NCBI GenBank assembly: GCA_050043005.1
Contig: JBHJIZ010000013.1
Coordinates: 1-50,425, forward strand
Length of the DNA stretch: 50,425 nt
Direction: 5' to 3'
DNA from: Thermohalobaculum sp050043005
GTDB lineage: Bacteria; Pseudomonadota; Alphaproteobacteria; Rhodobacterales; Rhodobacteraceae
Part shown: positions 16,685-25,817 of the stretch, piece by piece
How the letters are laid out: every line of letters starts with the position of its first letter
Position numbering within the stretch: position 1 is the first letter of the stretch
The notes under the pieces: generated by a model
Told to the model about the DNA's origin: nothing
Database searches by the model: none
What the model saw: the letters and a program-made list of their open reading frames with translations, nothing else
Position numbers and translations under genes: made by a program

Positions 16685-18772
16685 ATGCAAGATCTGGACA
16701 TCACTTTCCTGCCGTTGCTGCCGCTCCCGGTCATTTGGGGGCTCGCGGCGCTTTGTTTGGCTGCGATTGCGGTGGCTGCGCGGTATGGTCTGCGCGGCTG
16801 GATACTGCGCGCTCTGGCTTTCGCCGTCCTTCTGTTCGCGCTGGCCGGGCCGAACCTGAGATCCGAGAAACGCGAAGGGCTTCCGAACGTCGCCTTCCTC
16901 GTCACTGACCGATCCGACAGCACGACGCTCGAGGATCGCGCGGAGCAGATCGGTTCGGCCTCGGAAGATCTGAACGCCGCAATCGCTGCCCTGTCGACGG
17001 AGACAGAACCGCTCGAACTGGTCGAGATTGATGTCACGTCCGGCGGGCAGCGCGATCGCGGCACGCAAATGCTGACAGCGTTGGATACGGCGGCGGCACG
17101 ATTTGCGCCAGGACAGATCGCCGGTGCGATCCTGCTGAGTGACGGTCAGGTTCACGACCATGCACGCTTTGACGAGTTCCCGGCGCCCGTCCATGCGCTG
17201 ATCGCGGGAGAGCCAGACGCTTTTGACCTGCGCCTTGCGCTTGAGACCGCGCCAGCCTTCGGGATTGTCGGCGAAGAAGTCGTCTTCCAGATCCGGGCCG
17301 AGGCCGTTGGCGATGCGCCTGCCGGACTGAGTCAACAGCTGCCAGCAACGGTATCGATCGATGGCGGCCAACCGGTCCCGATCGTCCTGAACATCGATCG
17401 GCCGACGGATCTGGCCATAGAAATCGAACACGGTGGATCGACCGTGGTCGATATCCAACTGATACCGATGGACGGCGAACTCACCACGCGCAACAACCGC
17501 ATTATCTCGAGCGTGAACGGCGTGCGCGACCGGCTGCGTGTGCTGCTCGTTTCGGGCGAACCGCATCCGGGCGGGCGCACCTGGCGCGATCTCTTGAAGT
17601 CCGATCCGACGGTGGAGCTGATCCACTTCACGATCCTTCGGCCCCCGGCAAAGCAAGACGGTACACCGGTGTCCGAGCTTTCGCTTATTGCCTTTCCAAC
17701 GCGCGAATTGTTCCTGGAGAAGATCGACGGGTTCGACCTGATCGTCTTCGACCGCTATCGCTGGCGCGGGGTGCTTTCATCGGGTTATCTCGCCAACGTG
17801 GCACGATATGTCGAGGATGGTGGCGCTATCCTCGTTGCCTCCGGTCCCGCGTTCTCTGGCGCGCAAAGCCTCAGTCGAACACCGCTTGCCGACGTTATTC
17901 CGGCAGAACCAACGGTCAGTGTGATCGAACAGCCATATGTCCCGCGCGTCACGGAGCTTGGGGACCGCCACCCTGTCACAGCAGGGCTCGAGGCAGCGGC
18001 AGGGCTGCGTGATGGTATTCCCGAGTGGGGCAAGTGGCTGCGCCAGATCGAGGTCGATCCGCAGTCCGGCCATATCGTCATGTCCGGAGCGGAAGAGCGT
18101 CCCTTGCTGATTCTGGACCGCGTAGGTCAGGGACGCGTCGCCCTGATCGCCTCGGACCATGCTTGGCTCTGGTCGCGCGGGTTCGATGGCGGCGGTCCGC
18201 AGGCCGACCTGCTGCGTCGAGTTGCACACTGGTTGATGCGCGAACCGGAGCTTGAGGAAGAAGCTTTGTTCGCCTTTGTCGAGGGCGAACGGGTCCTGAT
18301 CGAGCGACGCTCGCTCGACGCCGAAGGCCCGGATGCGGTTTCGGCAACGCCGCCAGATGGCAGCGAGGCGCAAGTCCTTCAGTATGAATCAGTTGCGCCA
18401 GGCCGTTGGCAGGCCGTTCTGGACGGCGCGGCGGAAGGTCTGTGGCGTCTGGACGATGGCGAGACCCAGGCAGTTGCGGCGGTTGGCCCACCAAGTCCGA
18501 TCGAGTTCACATCCGCGCTGGCGACTGCGGACGTGCTCGCCCCCCTTGCGGCCGCGACCGGGGGTGCTGTGCGTTGGTTGAATGACGGCCTTCCCGACAT
18601 CCGTATGGTACGAGAAGATCGGCGCGCGTCGTCAAGGTCGTGGATTGGGCTTGAACGGCGGGACGCGTACCGCGTTACAGGCGTCGATCTGCTTCCGCTA
18701 CTGCCACCCTGGCTTGCAGCGATTGCTGTAGGGCTGCTGTTGCTCGCTGGCTGGCTGCGCGAAGGTCGCTAG
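16685..18772 (+). CDS. Membrane protein with VWA and amidotransferase-like domains
   Basis: 695 aa. N-terminal helices at about 13-33 and 39-56, then a VWA-like domain with an intact metal site (DRSDS about 74-78, T in RGTQM, D in LLSDGQ). A class I glutamine-amidotransferase-like region follows (about 275-520: RVLLVSGEPHPGG, VARYVEDGGAILVASGP, GQGRVALIASDHAWLW) but no catalytic Cys is evident. A C-terminal helix ends in a short cytoplasmic tail (PWLAAIAVGLLLLAGWLREGR). It is the only protein of the operon with a complete VWA metal motif and is thus the best candidate for the regulated MoxR client or partner. Confidence 0.82.
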   Translation: MQDLDITFLPLLPLPVIWGLAALCLAAIAVAARYGLRGWILRALAFAVLLFALAGPNLRSEKREGLPNVAFLVTDRSDSTTLEDRAEQIGSASEDLNAAIAALSTETEPLELVEIDVTSGGQRDRGTQMLTALDTAAARFAPGQIAGAILLSDGQVHDHARFDEFPAPVHALIAGEPDAFDLRLALETAPAFGIVGEEVVFQIRAEAVGDAPAGLSQQLPATVSIDGGQPVPIVLNIDRPTDLAIEIEHGGSTVVDIQLIPMDGELTTRNNRIISSVNGVRDRLRVLLVSGEPHPGGRTWRDLLKSDPTVELIHFTILRPPAKQDGTPVSELSLIAFPTRELFLEKIDGFDLIVFDRYRWRGVLSSGYLANVARYVEDGGAILVASGPAFSGAQSLSRTPLADVIPAEPTVSVIEQPYVPRVTELGDRHPVTAGLEAAAGLRDGIPEWGKWLRQIEVDPQSGHIVMSGAEERPLLILDRVGQGRVALIASDHAWLWSRGFDGGGPQADLLRRVAHWLMREPELEEEALFAFVEGERVLIERRSLDAEGPDAVSATPPDGSEAQVLQYESVAPGRWQAVLDGAAEGLWRLDDGETQAVAAVGPPSPIEFTSALATADVLAPLAAATGGAVRWLNDGLPDIRMVREDRRASSRSWIGLERRDAYRVTGVDLLPLLPPWLAAIAVGLLLLAGWLREGR

Positions 18773-18947
18773 CCGAGAGCGTCGATTCCATAAACCTTGA
18801 CTTAATCTTTATCGATTAGTTCTGCCACATCGCAGGGTTGCGGCGATTCCCGAACATGGGTGCATTTTTGAGCGCGAAGGGATCGCCCCTCTGCGCCTTT
18901 CGTGCTGTCCAACGCCCCGCGCGGAACCGGCAGAAAGGACCCCGGAC

Positions 18948-19280
18948 ATGAAGCCCGTACTCGCACTCGCCGTCATGATGGCCCTGACCGGCTGCGACTT
19001 TTCCCGCAACAGCGGACCGCAGGTTATAGAATCGCTTAACACCGAAACGCTGGCCGATGGCATCTCGACGGCGTCGCAAGCCGTCATTGCACGGTGCGAA
19101 ACGCTCGACGGTATCGTTGTGCGCCTGGCCGTCGACTCGTTGTCGCGCATCTCGGGCACCACGCGCCATATCGACCGTCTGCGCCGCGAGCGCCGTGAGG
19201 TTTGCGCGGAAGCCGAACGGTTGCGTGGTTTGACAGCCAGCACCACCGCTAAGGATCCCGGGATCACACCTGCGCCCTGA
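18948..19280 (+). CDS. Small lipoprotein of unknown function
   Basis: 110 aa with a lipoprotein signal: MKPVLALAVMMALTGC, lipobox LTGC, so Cys16 would be the lipidated residue. The mature part is helical with two further Cys (in ARCETL and VCAEA) and ends in a Pro/Thr-rich tail. Ribosome site AAAGGA upstream. I do not recognise the family. It stands between the MoxR operon and tRNA-Pro. Confidence 0.7.
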   Translation: MKPVLALAVMMALTGCDFSRNSGPQVIESLNTETLADGISTASQAVIARCETLDGIVVRLAVDSLSRISGTTRHIDRLRRERREVCAEAERLRGLTASTTAKDPGITPAP

Positions 19281-19339
19281 ATGCCGACCAAAAGACGCCC
19301 CTTGCGGTTCACCGCCTTTCGGACTAGGTGAGCCGCCGT

Positions 19340-19416
19340 CGGGGCATGGCGCAGCCTGGTAGCGCGACGGTTTTGGGTACCGTAGGTCGCAAGTTCGAAT
19401 CTTGCTGCCCCGACCA
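19340..19416 (+). tRNA. tRNA-Pro (anticodon TGG)
   Basis: 77 nt including an encoded CCA. Acceptor CGGGGCA pairs with TGCCCCG, D-stem GCGC/GCGC, anticodon stem ACGGT/ACCGT around the loop TTTGGGT (anticodon TGG), variable AGGTC, T-arm GCAAG-TTCGAAT-CTTGC. All stems are perfect. Confidence 0.97.
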
Positions 19417-19533
19417 TTCCTCAGATCGTTCTTCCCTGACACCTTTTGCGCAAAGCTGTGATGTCGCGATCTATGGAGAATGAGCGCAGCGCCTTATCTT
19501 ATGTGCAGACCATAAACTTCAGGACTGCACATC

Positions 19534-20460
19534 ATGCGCTTATTTCTTTCAGCTCTGGTCGCTGCGGCCGTTTCGTTTCCCGCCACCGCCTTCGAGTCTC
19601 GTCGGCTTCTGATCGAGCACGAAAACCGGACACGTGAGGCCTTGATCGATTTAAGTCCGGATGTGAGCAACGCACCAATGCTCGTCGTTCTGCATGGAGG
19701 GTTGGCCGGACCTATGACTGTTCGGCGAAGGGCAGGTGTAACGTTGGCATCGCAAGGCTGGGTTGTCGCATGGCCATCGGCAGTCGACGACTGGAACGAT
19801 GGCCGGGTCGACTACGATGGCAACCCGTACGATACGGCCGACGATATCGGGTTTCTACGCAAGATGGTCGCCGAACTGTCGCAGCGCGGGCTGGTCGACA
19901 AAGATCGGGTCTTCGTCGCCGGGCCGTCGATTGGCGGCGTCATGGCGCTGAACCTGTTGTGCAACGCCCCGGATCTGGTTGCAGGTATTGCTGTGGCCAT
20001 TGCAAGTTTTGCGAAGGGTGCGGACTGTCAGTCGGGTCCGCCGCGCCCGGTGATCTACATCCACGGCACAGATGACGACATTATGCCACCCAGCGGTGGA
20101 CGCATCGGAGGATGGAACCCTCTGGTGCGCGACCGGGGCTATGTCGCATCGGTGGAAGACACGGTTCGCCATATTGCCCGGCGCAACGAATGCGACGGAT
20201 TTGACGAGGCTCAACTTCCGGACCGTGTCGCGGACGATGAGTCAACAGTGGTGCTTCGCACATATCAGGGCTGCTCGGAACCGGTGGTCCACTATGTTGT
20301 GAACGGAGGCGGGCATACCTGGCCCGGCGCCCCGGCGTCTCGCCTGGGCCGTTGGGTTGGCAGCACGAACTACGATTTCTCGGCGACAAAAGCGGTCGAG
20401 CAGTTCTTTCAAAACATCGCGCGCGGGCAAGCCCCCGAGAGCAAGGCGCAGGGAGGGTAA
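19534..20460 (+). CDS. Secreted LpqC/PHB-depolymerase-type esterase
   Basis: 308 aa alpha/beta hydrolase. Sec signal peptide (residues 1-19, cleavage after PATA). Oxyanion segment LHGG (about 53-56), nucleophile S132 in GPSIGG, acidic residue in HGTDDD (D181 likely), His261 in GGGHTWPG. The GGGHxWPG ending is typical of the LpqC/polyhydroxybutyrate depolymerase/feruloyl-esterase group that acts on extracellular esters. Substrate is not decidable from sequence. It is convergent with the cytochrome gene, with a GC-rich hairpin between them. Confidence 0.85.
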   Translation: MRLFLSALVAAAVSFPATAFESRRLLIEHENRTREALIDLSPDVSNAPMLVVLHGGLAGPMTVRRRAGVTLASQGWVVAWPSAVDDWNDGRVDYDGNPYDTADDIGFLRKMVAELSQRGLVDKDRVFVAGPSIGGVMALNLLCNAPDLVAGIAVAIASFAKGADCQSGPPRPVIYIHGTDDDIMPPSGGRIGGWNPLVRDRGYVASVEDTVRHIARRNECDGFDEAQLPDRVADDESTVVLRTYQGCSEPVVHYVVNGGGHTWPGAPASRLGRWVGSTNYDFSATKAVEQFFQNIARGQAPESKAQGG

Positions 20461-20469
20461 CCCCCCTGC
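20448..20469. terminator. Hairpin between convergent esterase and cytochrome genes
   Basis: GCAGGG pairs with CCCTGC, extended by further G-C pairs after one mismatch, spanning the esterase stop codon. No T-run. The two genes end only 22 bp apart, so a shared bidirectional transcription barrier is plausible. Confidence 0.35.
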
Positions 20470-20482
20470 CCTGACTCTACGA

Positions 20483-23400
20483 TCAGCCCGTCGTTGCTGA
20501 CGCAGACTGAACACGGATCTTCCAGCCGTCGATCAGTGTGCCCTGCGTCTTCAGGCGAGAGGCCAGGTAATAGAGCCGTTGTGTGGCTGGGCGGTCGGGA
20601 GCGGTCTCGAAACGCTGCTTCAGATAGTAGGGCGGGATCGCCTGGTACATCAGGGTCGCGGTGACTGTGACATCAGCCGGATCGACGCCGTAAGGAAGGT
20701 CGATCTGATAGCGAAGTCGATCCCCGCCCGGCGTGAAGTTCGGATCGTCATGGGCGTTGCCCTCGGGCCGGGTCGCCTTCATGAACGCCGTTGTCACCTC
20801 GCTGCTACCGAATTTCTCGGTGAACTCTGGTGTGCCGGGTTCGCGCCAGCCATGCGGCAACAACCGGTTGTCCTTTGGGTGGAAGATCCGACGGATGAAA
20901 CTGGTCGTAAAGGCCTTGTCAGCATCCTGGGTCAGTTCCTCATAGATCTGCACCTGGTCCTGATTGTTGATCACGTCGTAATGCGGTTGGTAGAGTGCTT
21001 CTGTTTTCCCTTCAGGCACGTAATTCAGGAATTCAGTCTTCAGCGGTTCGCCATCGGCGCCCAGGATCACGCCAACGTCGTTCGAGCAGCCGGAGCACCA
21101 GACCACCTCGCCATCCGGTGCGGTCGCCTTGACCTCGAGGAACGCGCGGCGGAAGCCGACGCCTGAGGGGAAGCGGTGCCCGGTCTTGTTGGTCACGCCA
21201 ACCAGGGCCACGACGCCGCCGTCGCGCGCATTGACAGTCACAGAGACGTCCGACGTCTCGTCCCGCGCCTGGATCGCCATCTCGTCAATCGATTGCTGGG
21301 CGCCGTTCTTGGCCGAGGTCATCGGATCGACAAGCCCCATGCCCATCTCGGCGCTGAACTGGCGCAACATCTCGACCATGTAGGCGTTCAAACCGACAAA
21401 GGCGTGACGCTTGTACCCTTCGCGGAAGGGGACTTCCAAATCGGCTTCGGGCAGGCGATTTTCGACATCCGGAAGCGTCGTATCCTGGATCGAGGCAATC
21501 TGCGACGTGATCGCATCGACCTCGACCTTGCCATCCACTGACTTGAAGCTGTTCTTCATGTGGCAGTCTTGGCACGACTGTGCCGAGTCGGGATCGGCGT
21601 AAGACGAGTTGACCCATTCGATGTAAGTCGCCTGTTCGACCGAATGCTGGAGCGGGACCAGCTTCTGCGGGAAGGTGACACCGTATTCCGAGCCGAGGAA
21701 CTCCGCGCCATTCTTGGCGGCCTGATTGAAGACTTGTTGGTCAGCGATCTCGTAGCCTGGGAGTGGCTTGTCCAGCGGCCAGCCGACATTGCCCAGATTG
21801 ATCGTATGACAGGCCCCGCAAAGCTCGCTGTCCTTCACATAGGCATCGTACTCGGGCCGGATCCCCATGGCGTTCTCCATGGGACGTTGCCGGACGTCTT
21901 CGAAGGGTCCGATCAACCGGTCAGCGTCTGTGTAGCGGAAGACACCGGTTGTCCCGTTCATCAGGTAGGTGTCGAGCTTGTTGTAGTCGGGCTGCCCCGG
22001 ACCGCGCTGCGGCGGGGCGATGTGGTGACAGACAGCGCAGGAAATCCCGTCCCGCGCAAGATTGCCATACTGGTGATAGGGATAGGTACCGTCCTTCTGC
22101 TGCTGTGCTTTCTCTGCCTCGGTCAAAGGTGCGTGCAGCAGCGTGTAATCGACTTTGAAGTTGTTTGGCTCGAGACCGGCGTCAGGGTTCGCGTGTGCGT
22201 CGATTTCAAGCTGACGCTGCCCCATGGCACCGTGGCAAGACAGGCAGGTCGTGCCGAGAGCCGCGGTTACATCCCCGTTGCCCTCCGCCTCGAGCATCGC
22301 GAATTCGCTCTCGAGCTGAGCGTAGAAAATCGGGTCGCGCCCCGCCAGGCCCATCGGCGACCAACGCCATTCGCCGTATTCGCTGATGTTGTAACCCGCG
22401 CCATAGTCGGCGCCTGTTTGCAGGAACATCGTCGTCCCATACGGAGGTCCGCCCAACCCGCCATGGCAGCCGACGCAGTTGTCGGACGTCAGGAAGTGCT
22501 GCGGATCGCCGGGCCGAGAAGGGACATGGTCCAACCATTGGCTCGGCAGTTTCTGGACGGTATCGGGCGGGACCGCGATACCGTACTTGGGTGGGAACAT
22601 CTTCTCGAATTCGGGATTGATCGCGTCCGGCGAAGGCTTGGTCAGTGCCGTCAGCTTCGCAACCTGATCGCCGCCATGAAAGAAGTCATCGACCAGATCC
22701 TGCTCCGACTGGCCCTGCGCGGGAAGTTGCCATTTCGGCAGGTTCCACGGCCCCGGCGGAAACTGCTTCAGGTCGCGCCAACTCTCGTCGACGCGGAAGG
22801 TCAGAGGCTCACCGGGATATCCTGCGATGTTCGCCAGATCCGAGAAGATCAGTTCAGCGTCCGAGGACGCATGACACCGCATGCACATTCCATCCGCCGG
22901 ACTTCCCGAAGGCGGTTTGTAGGGCGCCTTGAACGAATCGACAGCCGCGTCCTGCCCGACAAAGGCGAAGAACCAACCACCATGCGAAAGCGCGCTGTCC
23001 TTGACCATCACGGTCCAGTTCAGATTGCCGCCATCCTTCTTGTCGCGCAGGTAGGTCAGCATCTCGGCTTCGACCTTGGCCGGGGCGTCCGGGTACTCTA
23101 CCTCCAGCCTCTCACGGTACTCGTTGTACCGTGCCCCAGGCGGGTTCGCCATTTCCTTCACGACAATAGCGCCATCCGGGATATCGCCCATGCGTCCTGC
23201 CTCGAGCCAGGCAAGCACTTCGGGCGAGTAATACATACGCACCGCCGGGTGGATGCCGTAGCTTGTGCCGAAGACGAACGGGCCAGTGTCACGCCAGGAT
23301 TTGTCGCGTACCCAGTGCAGATCGGCGAACTTGCGGTCTGCGATAAACGGGAACAGAGCACCTTCGTAGTCGAGCAGCGGCGTTTCTGAAGGCAGCGGCA

Positions 23401-23491
23401 GGCCGGTTTCGGGTATTGGTTCGGCGGCCTCGACGGCTGTTCCAAGCGATATCGCTATAAAAAAGGCTGTCGTGGAAATTCGAGAAATCAT
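20483..23491 (-). CDS. Six-haem c-type cytochrome with P460-like N-terminal part
   Basis: 1002 aa from ATG 23491, chosen because GAGG lies 8 nt upstream and a Sec signal peptide follows (ISRISTTAFFIAISLG, cleavage near VEA-AE). Six CxxCH haem sites: CMRCH 203-207, CVGCH 339-343, CLSCH 416-420, CAVCH 485-489, CGACH 558-562, CQDCH 640-644. A seventh, CSGCS near 799, lacks the His. Residues about 100-215 resemble cytochrome P460 domains (DGAIVVKEM, WTVMVKD, then CxxCH before DxxF). A later NKTGHRFPSG segment is typical of multihaem oxidoreductases. Periplasmic electron transfer or redox enzyme; substrate unknown. Divergent from an MBL-fold hydrolase gene. Confidence 0.85.
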   Translation of the reverse strand: MISRISTTAFFIAISLGTAVEAAEPIPETGLPLPSETPLLDYEGALFPFIADRKFADLHWVRDKSWRDTGPFVFGTSYGIHPAVRMYYSPEVLAWLEAGRMGDIPDGAIVVKEMANPPGARYNEYRERLEVEYPDAPAKVEAEMLTYLRDKKDGGNLNWTVMVKDSALSHGGWFFAFVGQDAAVDSFKAPYKPPSGSPADGMCMRCHASSDAELIFSDLANIAGYPGEPLTFRVDESWRDLKQFPPGPWNLPKWQLPAQGQSEQDLVDDFFHGGDQVAKLTALTKPSPDAINPEFEKMFPPKYGIAVPPDTVQKLPSQWLDHVPSRPGDPQHFLTSDNCVGCHGGLGGPPYGTTMFLQTGADYGAGYNISEYGEWRWSPMGLAGRDPIFYAQLESEFAMLEAEGNGDVTAALGTTCLSCHGAMGQRQLEIDAHANPDAGLEPNNFKVDYTLLHAPLTEAEKAQQQKDGTYPYHQYGNLARDGISCAVCHHIAPPQRGPGQPDYNKLDTYLMNGTTGVFRYTDADRLIGPFEDVRQRPMENAMGIRPEYDAYVKDSELCGACHTINLGNVGWPLDKPLPGYEIADQQVFNQAAKNGAEFLGSEYGVTFPQKLVPLQHSVEQATYIEWVNSSYADPDSAQSCQDCHMKNSFKSVDGKVEVDAITSQIASIQDTTLPDVENRLPEADLEVPFREGYKRHAFVGLNAYMVEMLRQFSAEMGMGLVDPMTSAKNGAQQSIDEMAIQARDETSDVSVTVNARDGGVVALVGVTNKTGHRFPSGVGFRRAFLEVKATAPDGEVVWCSGCSNDVGVILGADGEPLKTEFLNYVPEGKTEALYQPHYDVINNQDQVQIYEELTQDADKAFTTSFIRRIFHPKDNRLLPHGWREPGTPEFTEKFGSSEVTTAFMKATRPEGNAHDDPNFTPGGDRLRYQIDLPYGVDPADVTVTATLMYQAIPPYYLKQRFETAPDRPATQRLYYLASRLKTQGTLIDGWKIRVQSASATTG

Positions 23492-23594
23492 CGATAACCT
23501 CATGTCTTGAAATAGGACATCAAGGTGACGTGGATCAGCCCTGATGGCAATGCCAATGTGCGGCATTCTGTCCAACGAGCGAAGGAGAATGCCA

Positions 23595-24488
23595 ATGCTC
23601 AGCAGAATTGGAGATGTGGAAATCTGGCGTATCGCGGAGACAATTGGCCCGTTTCGTCCAATCACGACGCTCTTTCCGGATCTGTCGGCAGAGGATCTTG
23701 CCCGCCATCGCCATGTCGTCGAGCCACACGGTTTGCGGACAGATCCCGACACCGGTGAGGACTGGATCATCCTTCCGGTGCAGGCATTCCTGCTGCGGAC
23801 ACCGCATCACCTGGTTCTCATCGATGCATGCGTCGGGAATGACAAGACACTGCCAAGTTTGCCTGCCTGGTCGGGACTGCGCTCGAACCGTTTCATGTCG
23901 GCACTCTCGGCCGCCGGTGCTGCGCCCGAGGATGTTAGCCACGTGATGTGCACGCACCTGCATGTCGATCATGTCGGGTGGACGACCATGTTGCGCGATG
24001 GTCGCTGGGGGCCAACATTCCCGAATGCGAAGGTCATGTCGACCCCAGCCGATCTAGATCACGCACGCACTCAGGCAGAGCGCTATCCCGATCGCGCAGC
24101 GGGCCATATCTGGCGTGAAACGCTCGGGCCGTTGGTAGAGGCCGGGATCTTCGAAACTGTTGCCCCTGATCACATGATAGGTGACAGCATTCGTCTGGTT
24201 TCTACGCCGGGGCATACTCCCGGTCATGTCGCAGTCGAGATATCCACGAGCGGCGCTGCACGGCTTGCGATCACCGGAGACCTGATACACTCGCCAATCC
24301 AGTGCCCGTTGCCAGAACTATCACCAAACGTGGACTGGAACGGAGCACAGGCCGCTCAGACCCGGCGCGCTTTTCTGGATGCGCGCGCCGACACAGGGCA
24401 ACTGATCATCGGCACACACTTTCCACTGCCGTCGCTTGGTTCTATCGAACGGGAAGAGACGGCGTTTCGATGGTGCCCGGCCTGCTAG
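23595..24488 (+). CDS. Metallo-beta-lactamase-fold hydrolase
   Basis: 297 aa from ATG 23595; AGGAG is 7 nt upstream, whereas an ATG two codons earlier is too close. Zinc ligands visible: THLHVDHVG (HxHxDH), STPGHTPGH, ITGDLIH and a final GTHFPLP. Family members of this size include lactonases and other hydrolases of small molecules. No signal peptide, so cytoplasmic. The 103-bp divergent gap to the six-haem cytochrome hints at a shared pathway, but the substrate is not evident. Confidence 0.85.
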   Translation: MLSRIGDVEIWRIAETIGPFRPITTLFPDLSAEDLARHRHVVEPHGLRTDPDTGEDWIILPVQAFLLRTPHHLVLIDACVGNDKTLPSLPAWSGLRSNRFMSALSAAGAAPEDVSHVMCTHLHVDHVGWTTMLRDGRWGPTFPNAKVMSTPADLDHARTQAERYPDRAAGHIWRETLGPLVEAGIFETVAPDHMIGDSIRLVSTPGHTPGHVAVEISTSGAARLAITGDLIHSPIQCPLPELSPNVDWNGAQAAQTRRAFLDARADTGQLIIGTHFPLPSLGSIEREETAFRWCPAC

Positions 24489-24497
24489 AGCGTGCGG

Positions 24498-25289
24498 TTA
24501 ATGAGCCTCGGCCAAAGGCTGCCCGATGTTCAGGAGCATTCCATTATCGATCACCAGCAACTGGCCAGTGATCGAGCGGCCGCCCAATGCAAACAGCATG
24601 ATGGCTTCGGCGACATCCTCGGACGTCACGACCCGGCGCAACGGGGTCGTCGCCCGCGCACGCGCACGCAGCTTCTCGATGGTGTCTTCGTCGTGCTGCT
24701 TTGCCCACCACTCGCTGTCGACGAACCCCGGGCAGACCGCATTTACACGGACCTCGGGCGCGAGCGAACGGGCGAGCGAAAGCGTCATCGTGTTGAGAGC
24801 ACCCTTAGACGCCGCATAAGCCATCGATGATCCCAAACCCGAAATCCCCGCTATCGACGAGGTGTTGATCACACTGGCTTGATCACTCTGCTTCAACGAC
24901 GGCAATGCCGCCCGTACCATCTGGTAGACACCGATCGTGTTCACGCCGTAGATGCGCGCAAAATCGTCGGCATCAAGAGCGTCCAGATTGGACATATCCG
25001 CCGATTTCGTTGTGCCTGCGTTGTTCACCAGGATGTCGAGGCGCCCCCAGCGCGCGAGCGTTTGGTCGACAATGGTTCGGCAGACGGCATCCTGCGACAC
25101 ATCACCTTGTAGTGCTATCGCTTCACCACCTGCGGCCTCGCAGGCAGCGACCACCGCGGCGGCACCATCAGAGTTTCCAGAATAGGTGGCCGCAACCCGC
25201 ACGCCCCGTTCCGCGAGCATCCTGGCAGTTGCAGCCCCGATCCCGCTGGAGGCACCGGTGACGATGGCGACGCGCTGGTCCTTGGACAT
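24498..25289 (-). CDS. Short-chain dehydrogenase/reductase
   Basis: 263 aa classical SDR. Cofactor motif TGASSGIG near the N-terminus, NNAG, then catalytic Ser in NTSSIAG and YAASK (Tyr/Lys). C-terminal part GRSITGQLLVIDNGM is usual for the fold. Start chosen at ATG 25289 because GGAGG is 6 nt upstream. Substrate unknown; family members act on sugars, steroids or 3-oxoacyl compounds. It ends 10 bp from the MBL-fold gene and converges with it. Confidence 0.88.
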   Translation of the reverse strand: MSKDQRVAIVTGASSGIGAATARMLAERGVRVAATYSGNSDGAAAVVAACEAAGGEAIALQGDVSQDAVCRTIVDQTLARWGRLDILVNNAGTTKSADMSNLDALDADDFARIYGVNTIGVYQMVRAALPSLKQSDQASVINTSSIAGISGLGSSMAYAASKGALNTMTLSLARSLAPEVRVNAVCPGFVDSEWWAKQHDEDTIEKLRARARATTPLRRVVTSEDVAEAIMLFALGGRSITGQLLVIDNGMLLNIGQPLAEAH

Positions 25290-25403
25290 GTCTTCCTCCG
25301 AAATGACAGGCACGATCCTGCGGCTCTGATACGCGGACGTAAAGCCACACCGCCCGGAGCGGGTGTTTTCATCCGGTTTGTGGTGTCGTGACCAACTCAG
25401 GCA

Positions 25404-25817
25404 CTACGCTGCGAGATCCTTCACAAGGTAGTGGCGAGACTTCTTGTTCGGATATTCGAGCGTGCCATACTCCCGGAACCCAAGGCGTTTGTAGAAGTCC
25501 AGTGCCTGCCAGGAGTATGTATCCAGCGCCGCGCGGCTGCACCCGCGCCGAACCGCCTCGGCCTCCAAAGCATGCATCATTTTGGTGCCGAGCCCACTGC
25601 CGCGACGGTCCTCGTCTACCCAAAAACCTCGGATCTCGACCAGGCCCATGTTGGTGATCCCACGTGCCGCCGCCACGACGTGATCTCCGTCCCGGCACAC
25701 GACCGAAAATGTTGTCCAGTTCCAGTTCGTGAACTGTCGATTGTAGCCGTCGAAGCGGCCCGCAACGTCGGCGTAGACCGCGTTGTCCGGATCGATCACC
25801 TCGAACTCTGCAGCCAT
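25404..25817 (-). CDS. GNAT-family N-acetyltransferase
   Basis: 137 aa. Acetyl-CoA binding motif in VDEDRRGSGLGTKMM (R/Q-x-x-G-x-G/A pattern) and the C-terminal ALDFYKRLGFREYG are diagnostic GNAT features. The start ATG overlaps the stop of the preceding small membrane protein gene by one base (TGATG), so the two are coupled. Substrate unknown. Confidence 0.85.
   Translation of the reverse strand: MAAEFEVIDPDNAVYADVAGRFDGYNRQFTNWNWTTFSVVCRDGDHVVAAARGITNMGLVEIRGFWVDEDRRGSGLGTKMMHALEAEAVRRGCSRAALDTYSWQALDFYKRLGFREYGTLEYPNKKSRHYLVKDLAA

Noticed and set aside
16472..17656. A 394-codon minus-strand frame opposite the VWA membrane protein
   Set aside because: Shadow of the conserved plus-strand operon; no start signal or domain.
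18795..18830. TTGACT near 18798 as a sigma-70 promoter for the lipoprotein gene
   Set aside because: No convincing -10 hexamer at 16-18 bp spacing, so not listed as a feature.
18809..19442. Long minus-strand frames covering the small lipoprotein gene and tRNA-Pro
   Set aside because: They read through the complement of tRNA-Pro (giving a GAARFELATYGTQNR-like start), a well-known artefact. The plus-strand lipoprotein has a lipobox and a ribosome site.
21560..23389. A 609-codon plus-strand open frame opposite the six-haem cytochrome
   Set aside because: Composition is typical of an antisense frame (Arg, Val rich); the minus strand has six CxxCH motifs and a signal peptide.
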